Below, piece after piece: positions 1 through 9,300 of a stretch of DNA of 37,852 bases (the first letter of the stretch is position 1; each line of letters begins with the position of its first letter). A program made the position numbers and the translations under genes. The notes beneath the pieces are model-generated. The model made no database searches. It was not told the origin of the DNA and saw only the letters and a program-made list of their open reading frames with translations. Source of the stretch: Deltaproteobacteria bacterium UBA6601 (GTDB lineage Bacteria > Myxococcota_A > UBA796 > UBA9615); NCBI GenBank assembly GCA_002433485.1, contig DJIF01000065.1, forward strand, positions 1 to 37,852, in the 5' to 3' direction.

Positions 1-171
1 GTCATCGTCATCGGGCCCAGAGTCGTTCTCTGTTGTGTCGTCGTCATCGGGAATGGCGATGGTGCCTGTGCCGGGGTCGGGACAGCCGAGCAACTGAACA
101 GCTACCAGCAGGGCCAGAGCGCGCCGCAGGGTTATCCATGGGAGTGCGTTTAGGTTGGCTGGCCTGTCCAT
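1..171 (-). CDS. lipoprotein with acidic spacer, N-terminal part only
   Basis: The 5' end of a minus-strand gene that runs off the left edge; 57 codons are visible. From the ATG at 171 the protein has a short polar start, a positively charged pair (LRRA), a hydrophobic core (LALLVAVQ) and the lipobox LLGC, so it should be exported and lipid-anchored at the Cys near residue 31. After the Cys comes a Pro/Gly/Thr stretch and two runs of four Asp separated by a Thr/Glu/Asn/Ser linker, the kind of acidic spacer seen again in the lipoproteins at 14836-15375 and 2573-4408. The function cannot be told because the mature domain lies outside the window. The ATG is the only in-frame start that gives a complete signal peptide. 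It is divergent from the thioesterase at 415, with a 243-base shared upstream region in which I see no convincing promoter. Confidence 0.75.
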   Translation of the reverse strand, partial: MDRPANLNALPWITLRRALALLVAVQLLGCPDPGTGTIAIPDDDDTTENDSGPDDDD

Positions 172-414
172 CTATTGGGCTCCTGCTGCTCCGCACAGCT
201 CAGGCTAGGCGGGCGGAATCTGGTCGTTTGCAGACGAGAGTTACTGTGATCATATTAGCCTTTTGGCTGTGCAGAGGCAGTAGTTCGCCGGTTGGTTGCT
301 GTTGGCGCCGCTCAGTGAGCAACGTGCTGCTTGAGTGTTTGCTGGGCAGGCCAGGATTCCCGCAGCATCCGGTTAAGGGATATGGTTCTCGGAATAGGCC
401 ATCACGGAGCGATC

Positions 415-897
415 ATGACCGCAACTGGACCCAGGAGATCCCGCCCGACCCTTGCTGATGATCTGGCTCCGGTGCGGCTTGAGATCGATGTGGCCTGGGG
501 TGAGATGGATTCTTTTCAGCACGTCAACAACATCATCTACCTGCGTTGGTTTGAGAGCGCGCGCATTGAATACTTTCGCCAGACTGGCTTCATCGAGCAT
601 ATGCAGGCCACCCAGGTAGGGCCCATACTGGCGGAGTCTCGCTGCCGCTATCGGGCTCCTGTGACCTTTCCGGACCGGGTGACTGTGACGGCCTCTGCTC
701 GCCAGGTTAGCGAGGATCGCTTTGTCATGGACTATCGGCTCTACAGCCAGCAGCAGGGCTTTTTGGTGGCGGAGGGCGATGGGACGGTGGTCTGCTACGA
801 CTTCGCTGCCGGGCGCAAGGCTCCTCTTCCAGCTGAGGTGCTCAGGGCAATGCAGGAGCTGGAGGGGCGAGGCGACCTCGCCACAGCGGCTGAGTAG
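415..897 (+). CDS. acyl-CoA thioesterase, 4HBT hotdog fold (FadM/YbgC-like)
   Basis: A cytoplasmic single hotdog-domain thioesterase that hydrolyses acyl-CoA or related thioesters. About residues 20-150 form the 4HBT domain, with the diagnostic block WGEMDSFQHVNN-x2-YLRWFE, in which the Asp of the GEMD segment is the usual catalytic acid, followed by the downstream SRCRYRAPVTFPD and V.DYRLYSQ strands. Length (160 residues) is a little over the usual 130-145 because of a polar N-terminal extension. The reading frame is open further upstream (TTG at 331, ATG at 382), but the ATG at 415 has a GGAG about 6 bases upstream and leaves a normal-sized protein, so it is preferred. Substrate is not evident. 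It stands alone, divergent from a lipoprotein gene and convergent with the Smr gene; a hairpin overlaps its stop codon. Confidence 0.85.
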   Translation: MTATGPRRSRPTLADDLAPVRLEIDVAWGEMDSFQHVNNIIYLRWFESARIEYFRQTGFIEHMQATQVGPILAESRCRYRAPVTFPDRVTVTASARQVSEDRFVMDYRLYSQQQGFLVAEGDGTVVCYDFAAGRKAPLPAEVLRAMQELEGRGDLATAAE

Positions 898-925
898 CTT
901 GCTCAGTATCGAATCAGGAGCAAGC
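897..925 (+). terminator. candidate terminator hairpin after the thioesterase
   Basis: A perfect 8-bp inverted repeat (GCTTGCTC at 897-904 and GAGCAAGC at 918-925) encloses a 13-base loop and begins on the last base of the thioesterase stop codon. It is followed by only a weak T-rich stretch, so it could be an intrinsic terminator or an mRNA-end-stabilising hairpin. The remainder of the gap to 1130 shows nothing else. Confidence 0.35.
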
Positions 926-1130
926 CGTTACTGTTTGGTGCGCTTTGCCCGATTCCGCCAGGGAGGTTGGGAGCCGAGCTAGCTTGTAGGACTGTCCTTG
1001 CCGTCGGCGGGATCAAGCTGTACGTGGCTGACCTCTGCTGTTGCATAGCCGGCGCCAACGCTGGCATGGTGACATGTGATCTGGCAGGTTGTGCTCTTGT
1101 AGGGGGCCGCTGTTGAGCTGGTCAGGCTCC

Positions 1131-1484
1131 CTATTTTTCACCCTCTTCCATGTTGCCAGCTTCCACAGAACCAGGAGCGTTCAGCTCGACCAGGGTGGCA
1201 CCCCAGTTTCCTCCACCAGGCCCAGCTTGCTGGTAGCGGGCAACCCGGGGGTGTTTGTCGAGGACGCTGCGGACCTTTGCCTTTAGCTGGCCGCTGCCTT
1301 TGCCATGAACGATACGCACAGTTTTGATCCCTCGTAGCACGCACTCTTCGAGGTAGTGGTTGACCAGGTCGCGGGCCTCTCTGGGATGAAAGTTGTGGAG
1401 GTCCAGTTCTCCGTTTATGGGTACGACGATGGCTTCGGCTTCGGGGTACTCAGTAGCACCGTTGCCGCTGTCATAGACGCTCAT
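1131..1484 (-). CDS. small Smr-domain protein
   Basis: A 117-residue stand-alone Smr domain (the C-terminal domain of MutS2, also found alone in YdaL-like proteins), expected to bind nucleic acid and possibly to nick it. Visible signatures are LDLHNFHPREA (the LDLHG-type motif), a helix ending in G-I-K-T-V-R-I-V-H-G-K-G-S-G (the HGKG loop), and the late GGNWGATLVEL strand. The open frame extends upstream to 1640, but that extension lies inside the next gene; the ATG at 1484 forms an ATGA overlap with the stop of the oxidoreductase, implying translational coupling. It ends the leftward operon that starts at 5043. The cellular role of single Smr proteins is not settled, and the neighbours do not narrow it. 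Confidence 0.82.
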   Translation of the reverse strand: MSVYDSGNGATEYPEAEAIVVPINGELDLHNFHPREARDLVNHYLEECVLRGIKTVRIVHGKGSGQLKAKVRSVLDKHPRVARYQQAGPGGGNWGATLVELNAPGSVEAGNMEEGEK

Positions 1485-2545
1485 TTTCGCAGGCCTTCCT
1501 CGACTCGTATCGGACTGCCCGCGAGTACCGCGGAGCGCTCCAGAGCGCAGATCCATTCCAGATCGGCAAGTCCGTCTTGGGCTGACCAGCTTGTAGCGGT
1601 GGCCTCTCCGTTGATGCGTGCCAGCCAATCGAGCAGGCACAGAGCTGCCGCCTGTTGGTCGTCGGTCAGGCGCTCTCCGGGGAAGGGGCTTGTGACTTCG
1701 ATGGGCGTGGCGCAGTGGAGAATTAGCTTGGCCTCGAAGTTCTGCTTGCCAGACTTCCGGTTAACCCGCTCGATGACCATGGCCTGGCGCTGGCCGGCGG
1801 TCCTGCCGATGACTAGGTCAGGGCTGCCCAGGCTGCCCTCCTCTCCCAGCACTGCCCAGCTGCCCCGGGTCCAGGGGCTGTCCTGCTGCCACAGGGCTTC
1901 CCCATCGGTGAGCTGAAATACTGCCCCGCCATCGCAGGCGATGGTTCCGCTATAGAGGGCTTGCTGGTCGTGGCCTTTTATGGGTAACAGCGCCCTTCGG
2001 CCGCTAGCCTGAAGTGCCGTTGGCCGACCTAGCAGCTGTCTGGCAACGGCGGTGGCGTGGTAGCGGTAGCCAGCTCGATCGCAGCTGATGAAGCGCGGCG
2101 TGCCGATGATCCCAGCATCGATAACCGCCTTCCAGAAGCGTTGTTCCAGGAAGCGAGGGTTCTGTTCTGCCACTTCAATGGGTATGGAACTCTGCTCAAC
2201 CCGAGCAGCCAGGGCTCGGGCATCGTTGAGCTTAAAGGCGAGCGGGGTCTCCAGCAGAGCTGGCAATTGAAGGTCCAGACTCTGGTGCGCAAGGCGGTGA
2301 TTTTCTGGCGAGCTGGCACAGAGGATGGCCGCCCTGGCGCCGTGCCGGGAGACTGCCTCATCAAGACTGTGAACAAAGGGCAGACCCAACTCCTCGGCGA
2401 GCTGGCTGCCCCGCTTTTTACCCCGTGAAACCAGTGCGCACAGCTGCGCTCGATTCCCCAGGGGACCAGCGAGAAGGGGGCCATAGACCGTCTCACTGCG
2501 CCGTCCGGCTCCGACCAGGGCGACGGGTAGGAGCGCCTCAGTCAA
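1481..2545 (-). CDS. Gfo/Idh/MocA-like oxidoreductase with altered active site
   Basis: A 354-residue protein with the two-domain layout of the Gfo/Idh/MocA family: N-terminal Rossmann fold (VALVGAG at 8-14, then a strand ending CALVSRG, then AAILCASSPENH) and a C-terminal alpha/beta domain with the EQNPRF segment and a large antiparallel sheet. Two usual hallmarks are changed. The dinucleotide loop reads GAGRRS instead of GxGxxG/A, and the family's catalytic Lys in the EKP motif is Thr here (ETP, residues 99-101). It may therefore use a different chemistry, bind the cofactor differently, or be regulatory. Usual substrates are sugars, inositols or similar polyols; none can be named. The ATG start lies 27 bases after the MopE-like gene and the stop overlaps the Smr start by 4 bases, so it is mid-operon. 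Confidence 0.72.
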   Translation of the reverse strand: MTEALLPVALVGAGRRSETVYGPLLAGPLGNRAQLCALVSRGKKRGSQLAEELGLPFVHSLDEAVSRHGARAAILCASSPENHRLAHQSLDLQLPALLETPLAFKLNDARALAARVEQSSIPIEVAEQNPRFLEQRFWKAVIDAGIIGTPRFISCDRAGYRYHATAVARQLLGRPTALQASGRRALLPIKGHDQQALYSGTIACDGGAVFQLTDGEALWQQDSPWTRGSWAVLGEEGSLGSPDLVIGRTAGQRQAMVIERVNRKSGKQNFEAKLILHCATPIEVTSPFPGERLTDDQQAAALCLLDWLARINGEATATSWSAQDGLADLEWICALERSAVLAGSPIRVEEGLRK

Positions 2546-2572
2546 GGGCAGCCAGGCGAGCTGAGTAGTCCA

Positions 2573-4408
2573 TCATTCGCAGCCTTCGTCAACCACATCG
2601 TCGCAGTCGTTGTCGATGTAATCGCACAGCTCAGGAGCTCCAGGATGCCTGTTGAGGCCGTTTGTGGTGCCGTTATGCCAGTTGGCACCGGGACCATCGT
2701 CGCAGTCGCCACCGCCAATGATGCCCGGAGCCACGACCGAGGAGGCCAGCGGCGAGCAGCCGATGTAGCCGTCGCCGTCATCGTCAAGTTCATCGGGAGT
2801 AAGTCCTGCGCCGCAGTAGGTGGAGAGGCCATCGCAGATGTTGTCCTGTTGGAAAGCCGTGCGCGGATAGCGAACTGGATTGAGGTCGTCGCAGTCGCTG
2901 TCATCGCTGACGTAGCCTGTTGGTTGAGAGCAGGCAAGCAGGCTGACATCGGCCTTGCCGTAGCCGTCTCCGTCCGCATCCCGGTACCAGGGAACCGCTC
3001 CGACCGTTGTTTCCGGATCAACGACGCTGTCGCAGTTGTTGTCGAGCCCATCACAGACCTCGGTGGCGCCTGGGTTTACCGACCCATTTGAATCGTCGCA
3101 GTCCTGATCATTGCTCACAAAACCAACCGGCGGAGTGCAGGCAGTGATTGTGCCGCTGCTCGGATCCCCATAGGTGTCGTTGTCCATGTCGGCGTAGGTA
3201 GTGACTGCGCCGATGAGGCTCAGGCTTGGGTCGTCGTCATCGGTGAGCTGGTCGCAGTCGTTATCGATTTGGTCGCAAATCTCGATCAGGCCGGGGCTCC
3301 GGGCCGGGTTGTCGTCGTCGCAGTCGGTGTCCGACAACTGGTAGCCCACCCCCGGCGGTTGGCAGGCATCCAGATGGTTGCCTGCACTGCCAAATCCGTC
3401 GAGATCGTTGTCCACGAACCACCGAACCGTGAAGCTGGTGCTGAGGCTTGGGTCGGCGTCGTCGATGAGTTCGTCACAGTCGTTGTCGATGCCATCGCAT
3501 TGCTCGGTGGCACTGGGGTGCACCGTTTCGTTGCTGTCGTTGCAGTCGCTGCTGTCCAGCACTGAGTCACTGCTTGCGCACGCCAGCACCGCTGCATTGG
3601 GGTCACCGAAACCATCCTGGTCGCCGTCGCGGTAGCGGGTGCCGGCGTCTACAGCGCCTTGTTGGGCATCGCCATCGCAGTTTCGATCAAGGCTATCGCA
3701 GAGTTCCTCAGCCCCGGGCTTGATCGATGGGTCTTCATCGTTGCAGTCCTGACCCTGGTACCAGCCATCACCGTCGGCATCGATCTCCTGCTGGCAGAGC
3801 AAGCAGCCGTCGAAAGGCTCTTCGTTGCCATCGTCGCAGGCTTCGCCCAGCTCAACAATGCCGTTGCCACAGAGGCTGACCGTATCGTCATCATCGCCCA
3901 TGCTGTTGTTCTCGTCGATCTGACCGTCACAGTTGTCGTCAACGTTGTTGTCGGGGAGCTCTTCAGCTCCGGGGTAGATCGAGGCGTCATCGTCGTTGCA
4001 GTCCACCGCGCTGCTGAAGCCGTCGTCATCCAGGTCCACAGCGGTGCCGTCGATGCCGTCGCAGTTGCTGTCGAGCTGATCTCCGATCGGGTCCTCTGCA
4101 CCAGGATGAACGTTTGCATTGCGGTCGTCGCAGTCGATGGCGTTGCTGTAGCCGTCGTCGTCCTGATCGACCGAGTTGCCGTCGACGCCGTCGCAGTTGG
4201 AATCGAGCTCATCGCCGTAGGGATCTTCTGCGCCCGGATAGATCATGGGATCTGCCGGTGCGCAGTCGTCTTGATCAGAGCTGCCGTCGTTGTCGAAGTC
4301 GGTAACTGAAGTGGTGACGGTGCAGGAGCTGCTGAACAGCATCAGACCAGCAAGCAGGCCGCCTCCGATCAGGCTGCGGCCGTGCCATTCTGGCCTTAGC
4401 AGCGGCAA
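2573..4408 (-). CDS. MopE-like Asp-rich metal-binding repeat lipoprotein
   Basis: A 611-residue exported protein built from about nine MopE-type modules, each with a D-C-D-D start, a PGA.E centre and a CD-x-x-DN-x-CD end, spaced by D-x-D-x-DG calcium-type loops. This is the putative metal-binding motif known from MopE surface proteins. Around residues 180-210 it also has a Cys-rich block CGNGIVELGEACDDGN...DGC.LCQQE, the DUF4215/Myxococcus disulfide repeat. The N-terminus is a signal peptide ending in LFSSSC, a weak lipobox, so it is probably a surface lipoprotein stabilised by calcium and disulfides. The start is TTG at 4408, supported by a GGAAG that overlaps the stop of the upstream redoxin gene; no earlier start is possible, and the next Met is already inside the signal peptide core. 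Long open frames on the opposite strand are composition artefacts. Confidence 0.85.
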   Translation of the reverse strand: MPLLRPEWHGRSLIGGGLLAGLMLFSSSCTVTTSVTDFDNDGSSDQDDCAPADPMIYPGAEDPYGDELDSNCDGVDGNSVDQDDDGYSNAIDCDDRNANVHPGAEDPIGDQLDSNCDGIDGTAVDLDDDGFSSAVDCNDDDASIYPGAEELPDNNVDDNCDGQIDENNSMGDDDDTVSLCGNGIVELGEACDDGNEEPFDGCLLCQQEIDADGDGWYQGQDCNDEDPSIKPGAEELCDSLDRNCDGDAQQGAVDAGTRYRDGDQDGFGDPNAAVLACASSDSVLDSSDCNDSNETVHPSATEQCDGIDNDCDELIDDADPSLSTSFTVRWFVDNDLDGFGSAGNHLDACQPPGVGYQLSDTDCDDDNPARSPGLIEICDQIDNDCDQLTDDDDPSLSLIGAVTTYADMDNDTYGDPSSGTITACTPPVGFVSNDQDCDDSNGSVNPGATEVCDGLDNNCDSVVDPETTVGAVPWYRDADGDGYGKADVSLLACSQPTGYVSDDSDCDDLNPVRYPRTAFQQDNICDGLSTYCGAGLTPDELDDDGDGYIGCSPLASSVVAPGIIGGGDCDDGPGANWHNGTTNGLNRHPGAPELCDYIDNDCDDVVDEGCE

Positions 4409-4410
4409 AG

Positions 4411-5043
4411 CTACTTCCGCCCGTACTTGACCGAGCAGCCATAGGCTTTGCTGCGGGGTCGCTTGGGCGCCTCGCCAGCGCTTAGCGAAGTGAGCGCCTC
4501 GGCGACGAAGTTGGTGCTGTTGCCTCTACCCATCGGTGCACCGTCCAGTCCTCCTGCATAGGCCAGCTTGCCCTGTGCGTCGACAACGAACATGTGCGGG
4601 GTAGTGATGGCCCCGTAGCTGCGTCCCACCTCGCCGCTGGGATCGAGCAGAACCGGGTAGTTCATGGCGTATTCTTTGCGGGCCGCGATGTTTCGCTCCA
4701 GTCCCGCGCCCTGCTTTCCCGCTGCTCCCGAGTTGATCGCCAGCCACACGACGCCACTTGCAGTGGCCGCTTGCGGTTGCTTGCTGAGTGGGCCTTTTTC
4801 ACCGTGGGCGTAGACGACGAAGGGGCAGTCTGGATTGAACCATTCAAGGACCACCGTCTTGCCCTTGAAGGAGCTGAGACGTACGGCGTTTCCCTCGGTG
4901 TCTTTGAGCTCAAAGTCTGGGGCCGGCTGACCGATTTCGGGACCCTTGGGGGCCGCGCTACTTGAAACTCCGCTCAGCAGGATGAGAAGGCCGGCCAGAA
5001 GGGCGGTAAGAACGGGCGAGAAAGATCGGTTTGGAAGGTACAT
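4411..5043 (-). CDS. exported redoxin (AhpC/TSA, TlpA-like thioredoxin fold)
   Basis: A 210-residue secreted thiol protein. Residues 1-30 form a signal peptide (hydrophobic core TALLAGLLILLSG, Ala-rich cleavage site). The mature part has the redoxin signature G-Q-P-A-P-D-F near residue 38, the strand VVLEWFNPDCPF with a single active-site Cys at 73, NYPVLLDPSGEVGRSYGA, and TTPHMFVVDAQGKLAY (the cis-Pro region). The C-terminus ends YGCSVKY, whose Cys 203 is conserved in this subfamily by my recollection and could act as resolving Cys. It probably reduces peroxides or protein thiols in the periplasm. It is the first gene of the leftward run; the MopE-like start follows after 2 bases. Upstream is a 76-base divergent gap to the hydroxylase gene. 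Confidence 0.85.
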   Translation of the reverse strand: MYLPNRSFSPVLTALLAGLLILLSGVSSSAAPKGPEIGQPAPDFELKDTEGNAVRLSSFKGKTVVLEWFNPDCPFVVYAHGEKGPLSKQPQAATASGVVWLAINSGAAGKQGAGLERNIAARKEYAMNYPVLLDPSGEVGRSYGAITTPHMFVVDAQGKLAYAGGLDGAPMGRGNSTNFVAEALTSLSAGEAPKRPRSKAYGCSVKYGRK

Positions 5044-5119
5044 GGAGGGAGATTAGTTCACTCCCGCCTGCTTGTCCCCTGTTCTGGTGGTGGGCGGGGG
5101 CCTGAGCTAGGGTCGAGAG

Positions 5120-6325
5120 GTGAACATCAATCCAATCGGTGTCGCAGTTCCGCTGTTCTTTGTGCTGCTCGGGCTGGAAATCCTGCTGGCAAGGCGAACA
5201 ACCCTTCGTCTCCATCGACTCAACGATTCGATGGCCGATCTGGCCTGCGGAATGGGCGATCAGCTGATTGGCATCTTTACCAAGGCCATTCCCCTGGCTA
5301 TCTACACGTTGGTTGAAGGACGCTACGGTCTACTCCAGTTGAACAGTTCGGCGGTCGCGGTTTGGGCAGCTGGAATGCTGCTGGTCGACCATCAATACTA
5401 TTGGTATCACCGCTTCAGTCACCGGGTGAACCTGGGCTGGGCGACCCATGTTGTTCATCACCAGAGCGAGGAGTTCAACCTCGCCGTGGCCTTACGCCAG
5501 CCCTGGTTTACTCAGTTCTACAACTGGATTTTCTACCTGCCGCTGGCTCTGCTGGGCATTCCCGCGCTGGTCTGGGCAGGATGCTACGCGCTCAACCTGC
5601 TCTACCAGTTTTGGATTCATACCCGGCTCATTGATCGGTTGGGACCGTTGGAGTGGGTACTGAATACACCGAGTCATCACCGGGTTCATCACGGAATTAA
5701 TGATGAATATCTGGACCGCAACTATGCAGGGGTCTTGATCATCTGGGATCGACTTTACGGCACCTTTGAGCCTGAGCAGGCTGAGGTCTTGTACGGGACT
5801 CGTCGGCCCTTGCGCAGCTGGAATCCGCTGTGGGCTAACGTTGAGCCCTTGCTGCACATCGCCAGGCTGGTCAACTCCGCTCAGGGTCTGGGGGAGCGAG
5901 TGTACGCTCTTGTCGCTCCTCCTGAGTGGGCGCCTGATGCGGCTCCAGCGCTGGCCAAGGGGGACTTCATGGGGCGCCGCGGCTACGACCTGGATGTGCA
6001 CGCTACTGTGCATTCCTATCTGTTGGCTCAATTGCTGCCAGTGGCGGCGCTGATGAGTTGGATGTTGACCTTCGAGCAGAGTCTGTCGTCGATGGTCTTA
6101 ACGCTGGGCTCACTGCTCATTCTGTGGACTGCTGCTGGTTGGGTGGGCTTGCTTGAGAGACGCTCTTGGGGTTTTCCTGTTGAGCTGTTGCGGCACTCGG
6201 CCCTGCTGTTCGGCTTGTTGCTCGCTCTGGGTCAGGGTCTGGCTCCCCTTTGGGCCTTCTGCTGCCTTGGCTTTGTACTGCTTAGCCTGGCCTTCTTGCT
6301 GGGCAAGCGCCGGCTACTGGTCTGA
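5120..6325 (+). CDS. sterol desaturase / fatty acid hydroxylase family, AGMO-like
   Basis: A 401-residue integral membrane di-iron oxygenase. The eight-His pattern of the superfamily is complete: HRFSH (97-101), HVVHH (110-114), and HHRVHH (186-191), with an extra His at 167 in FWIHT. Membrane helices are at about 6-24, 48-66, 77-95, 133-160, and several in the C-terminal third. The order of motifs, the N-terminal helices before them and the hydrophobic C-terminal extension (about 300-400) resemble alkylglycerol monooxygenase (TMEM195/AGMO) rather than the shorter sterol or carotenoid hydroxylases. The likely substrate is a lipid (ether lipid, fatty acyl or sterol), acted on with oxygen at the membrane. 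The start is GTG at 5120, the first in-frame codon giving the hydrophobic N-terminus, with a GAGAGG touching it. The stop lies 2 bases from the convergent stop of the TSP3 protein. Confidence 0.85.
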   Translation: MNINPIGVAVPLFFVLLGLEILLARRTTLRLHRLNDSMADLACGMGDQLIGIFTKAIPLAIYTLVEGRYGLLQLNSSAVAVWAAGMLLVDHQYYWYHRFSHRVNLGWATHVVHHQSEEFNLAVALRQPWFTQFYNWIFYLPLALLGIPALVWAGCYALNLLYQFWIHTRLIDRLGPLEWVLNTPSHHRVHHGINDEYLDRNYAGVLIIWDRLYGTFEPEQAEVLYGTRRPLRSWNPLWANVEPLLHIARLVNSAQGLGERVYALVAPPEWAPDAAPALAKGDFMGRRGYDLDVHATVHSYLLAQLLPVAALMSWMLTFEQSLSSMVLTLGSLLILWTAAGWVGLLERRSWGFPVELLRHSALLFGLLLALGQGLAPLWAFCCLGFVLLSLAFLLGKRRLLV

Positions 6326-6327
6326 GT

Positions 6328-9300
6328 TCAGGCCTTTCTGCGCCGGCGTCCGGAACCCAGCGCGGCCAGCAGCAGCAACAGCCAGGATAGCTGGGGCTGG
6401 TCGCCGGCAGACTGGGAGCATCCACAGGCAGGGCTTGCTCCTCCGTAGAGGCTGTCGAGGACATCACCCACCGGGACTTCCGGCTCATCGGGCTCCTCGT
6501 CTTCAGGGGCTTCTCGAGGGTCGAGGACATTGATGATGCCGTCGCCGTCCTCGTCTTCCAGGCCATCGGGCCCATCCAGGATGCCGTCGTCATCGGTGTC
6601 CGAGTCGAGGGGATCTGCGCCGACCTCCACCTCCGTGCCGTCGTCCATGCCGTCCTCATCGCTGTCGGGCAGCAGCGGATTGGTGCCGTAGTCGTTGACC
6701 TCTTCACCGTCGCTCAGCCCATCGCCGTCACTGTCAGCGTCCAGTGGATCGCTGCCGTAGAGCAATTCGTCGCCGTCACTGAGTCCATCGTCGTCGCTGT
6801 CGGCGTCCAGTGGGTCGGTCCCTTGCTCAAGAACCTCCTCGCCGTCACTGAGCCCATCGTCGTCGCTGTCGGGGTTGTAGGCGTCGGTGCCCCACTCAGC
6901 CTCCTCGGAGTTGCTCAGACCGTCGCCGTCGGCGTCGGCGTCAGGGCCGTCGGAGTCGTCTGGATCCAGGAAGTTGGGGGTGCCGTCCTCGTCCACATCA
7001 CCCGTCCCCTCGATTTCGTCCAGGATGCCGTCGCCATCGGCGTCAGGGTCCGCTGAGTTGAGTAGACCGTCGCCGTCCACGTCGCCGCCGCCCTCATCGG
7101 CGTCGGCGATGCCGTCGTCGTCACTGTCCAGATCGTAAGCGTCCAAGGCCCCGTCACCGTCGCTGTCGCCATCCCCTTCGTCGGCATCGGCGATGCCGTC
7201 ACCGTCTGCGTCGCTGTCCAGGTAGTCAGGGATGCCGTCGCCGTCAAAGTCCCCGGCACCTTCCAACTCATCACTCAATCCGTCGCCGTCGCTGTCCTCG
7301 TCCAGGTAGTTGGGCACCCCGTCGCCATCGGCGTCTTCATCAGCGATGCCATCGCCATCTGCGTCGCCATTCAGCTCCTCGGCCGTGGCGATTCCGTCGC
7401 CGTCGTCATCCGCCTCTAAAGCGTCGATGATCGTGTCGCCGTCGCTGTCCTGGGGATTGCTCAGATCCGCACCGACCTCCTCGCCGTCGCTCAGCCCGTC
7501 GCCGTCGCTGTCTGCGTTCTGGGGGTCGGTGCCCAACTGGGCTTCTGTTCCATTGCTCAGGCCGTCGTTGTCGCTGTCACCATCGGGGCCATCAGAGTCG
7601 TCGGTATCCAGAAAGTCAGGGATCCCGTCTGCGTCGTTGTCGCCGGTTCCATCGGTGAAGTCATCAATGCCGTTGCCATCGCTGTCGTCGTCCAGATAGC
7701 TGGGCGTGCCGTCGGCGTCCGGATCGCCAGCGCCCTCTTCGCTGTCGCTCAAGCCGTCACCGTCGCTGTCCTGATCCAGATAGTTGGGGACCCCGTCGCC
7801 ATCGTTGTCGAACTGCCCCTCTTCGTTGCTGGCGATGCCGTCGCCGTCGTCGTCCTCGTCGAGGGCGTCGATCACGCCGTCGTTGTCGCTGTCGATGGCA
7901 GCGGTGGGATCACCGCCCACTTCCTGTGCATCGCCGATTCCGTCGCCGTCGCTGTCCCCGTCCAGCGGGTTGGTGCCGGCACTTGATTCTTCGCTATCAC
8001 TGAGGCCGTCGTTGTCGTCGTCGCTGTCGATGCAGTTGGGCTGGCCGTCGCCGTCGCTGTCCGCAAAGCTGTCCACCAGCGAGCCGTCGCAGTTGCTGTC
8101 AATAGCGTCGCAGCTTTCCGCTGCACCTGGGTAAATGCTGTCATCGAGTGGCGCGCAGTCCACTACATCGGGGTACAGGTCGCCGTCTACGTCGTCATCG
8201 CACAGGTCACCCAGGCCATCGTTGTCCAGGTCTTCCTGGCCGCCGTTGGCCAGCAGCGGGCAGTTGTCTGCAGTGTCAGCGAGACCATCACCATCTACGT
8301 CAGGGTCACAGACATCCCCAGCACCGTCGCTGTCGAGGTCCTCCTGGCCGCCATTGGCCAGCAGCGGGCAGTTGTCTGCGGTGTCCGCAACACCGTCGCC
8401 GTCGTCGTCGTCGTCGCAGGGGTCGCCGATCCCGTCCAGATCGGTGTCGAGTTGGGTGGAATTGGCGTTCACCACGCAGTTGTCGACCCCATCAAGCACT
8501 CCGTCGCTGTCGCTGTCAGGATTGAGGGGATTGGAGCCAGCCAGCGCTTCATCGGAGTCGCTCAGTCCGTCGCCATCGTCGTCGGGGTCGCAGGCATCCC
8601 CACTGTTATCACCATCGGTATCGAGTTGATTGAGGTTGGCATCCGCTGGGCAGTTGTCGTGTAGATCGGCGATGGTGTCGGCGTCAGTGTCGGTCCCAAA
8701 GACGTAGACTTCCACGCCGTCGGCGCTCAGGGTGGTCTCGGTTCCAACGATCAACTCGCCCTGGGCGAACTCAAGCCCCCGCCCCCAGCGGGCACTGACC
8801 AGCCCGGGATGTTGCCGAACTACAGTGCCATTGCTTGGATCCAGGCCCATAAAGCCGCTGGGGCTTCCACCATTGAATGAGCTCACCCACAGCAGGTCTT
8901 CGCTCGGGTCGTAGGCCAATGAGGCCCAGTCGACCGGTGCCGGCAGGCTGATCTCGCCGATCTGATTAAAGGGCGCTGGCGCCTGGACGTTTATGACCTT
9001 GATCTTGTCGGGGTTGCGGTCTTCGCTGCCTTCCCAGATTAAGCCTCCACCGAAGCCAGCGCAGTGACAGTTGCCGGCATTCGTGTCCACCGGCGAGAAG
9101 CTGGTCACCTGGGCACCGCTGTCGGCGTTGTAGACTCGCCAGCCGCCTGCCTGCCAATAGTTGACCCACAGCAGGTTGCGCTCTTCGTCATAGCCAAAGG
9201 TTGGGGTGCCACCCCCGTTGGGTCCGCTGCTATTGACGTTGAAGGAGCCTACTTGAGTGTAGCTTCCGCCGTTGCGAGTATAAATACGGATTTCGTTCCC

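Noticed and set aside
228..256. TTGCAG and CATATT with 17-base spacing upstream of the thioesterase as a promoter
   Set aside because: Only 3 of 6 and 4 of 6 bases match the sigma-70 consensus; expected by chance in a region this size.
3659..4309. Long plus-strand open frame rich in Val, Ala and Ile opposite the MopE-like gene
   Set aside because: It is the antisense of Asp-codon-rich repeats (GAC/GAT read backwards as GTC/ATC), with no ribosome site and no recognisable protein.
7310..8134. Ser/Pro-rich plus-strand open frames opposite the TSP3 repeats
   Set aside because: Same compositional artefact; the minus-strand frame has a signal peptide, ordered domains and a sorting tail.
8231..8395. 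CRISPR-like spacing in the near-identical 108-base pair
   Set aside because: Only two units, in frame within a coding sequence, translating to the same TSP3 peptide; not an array.
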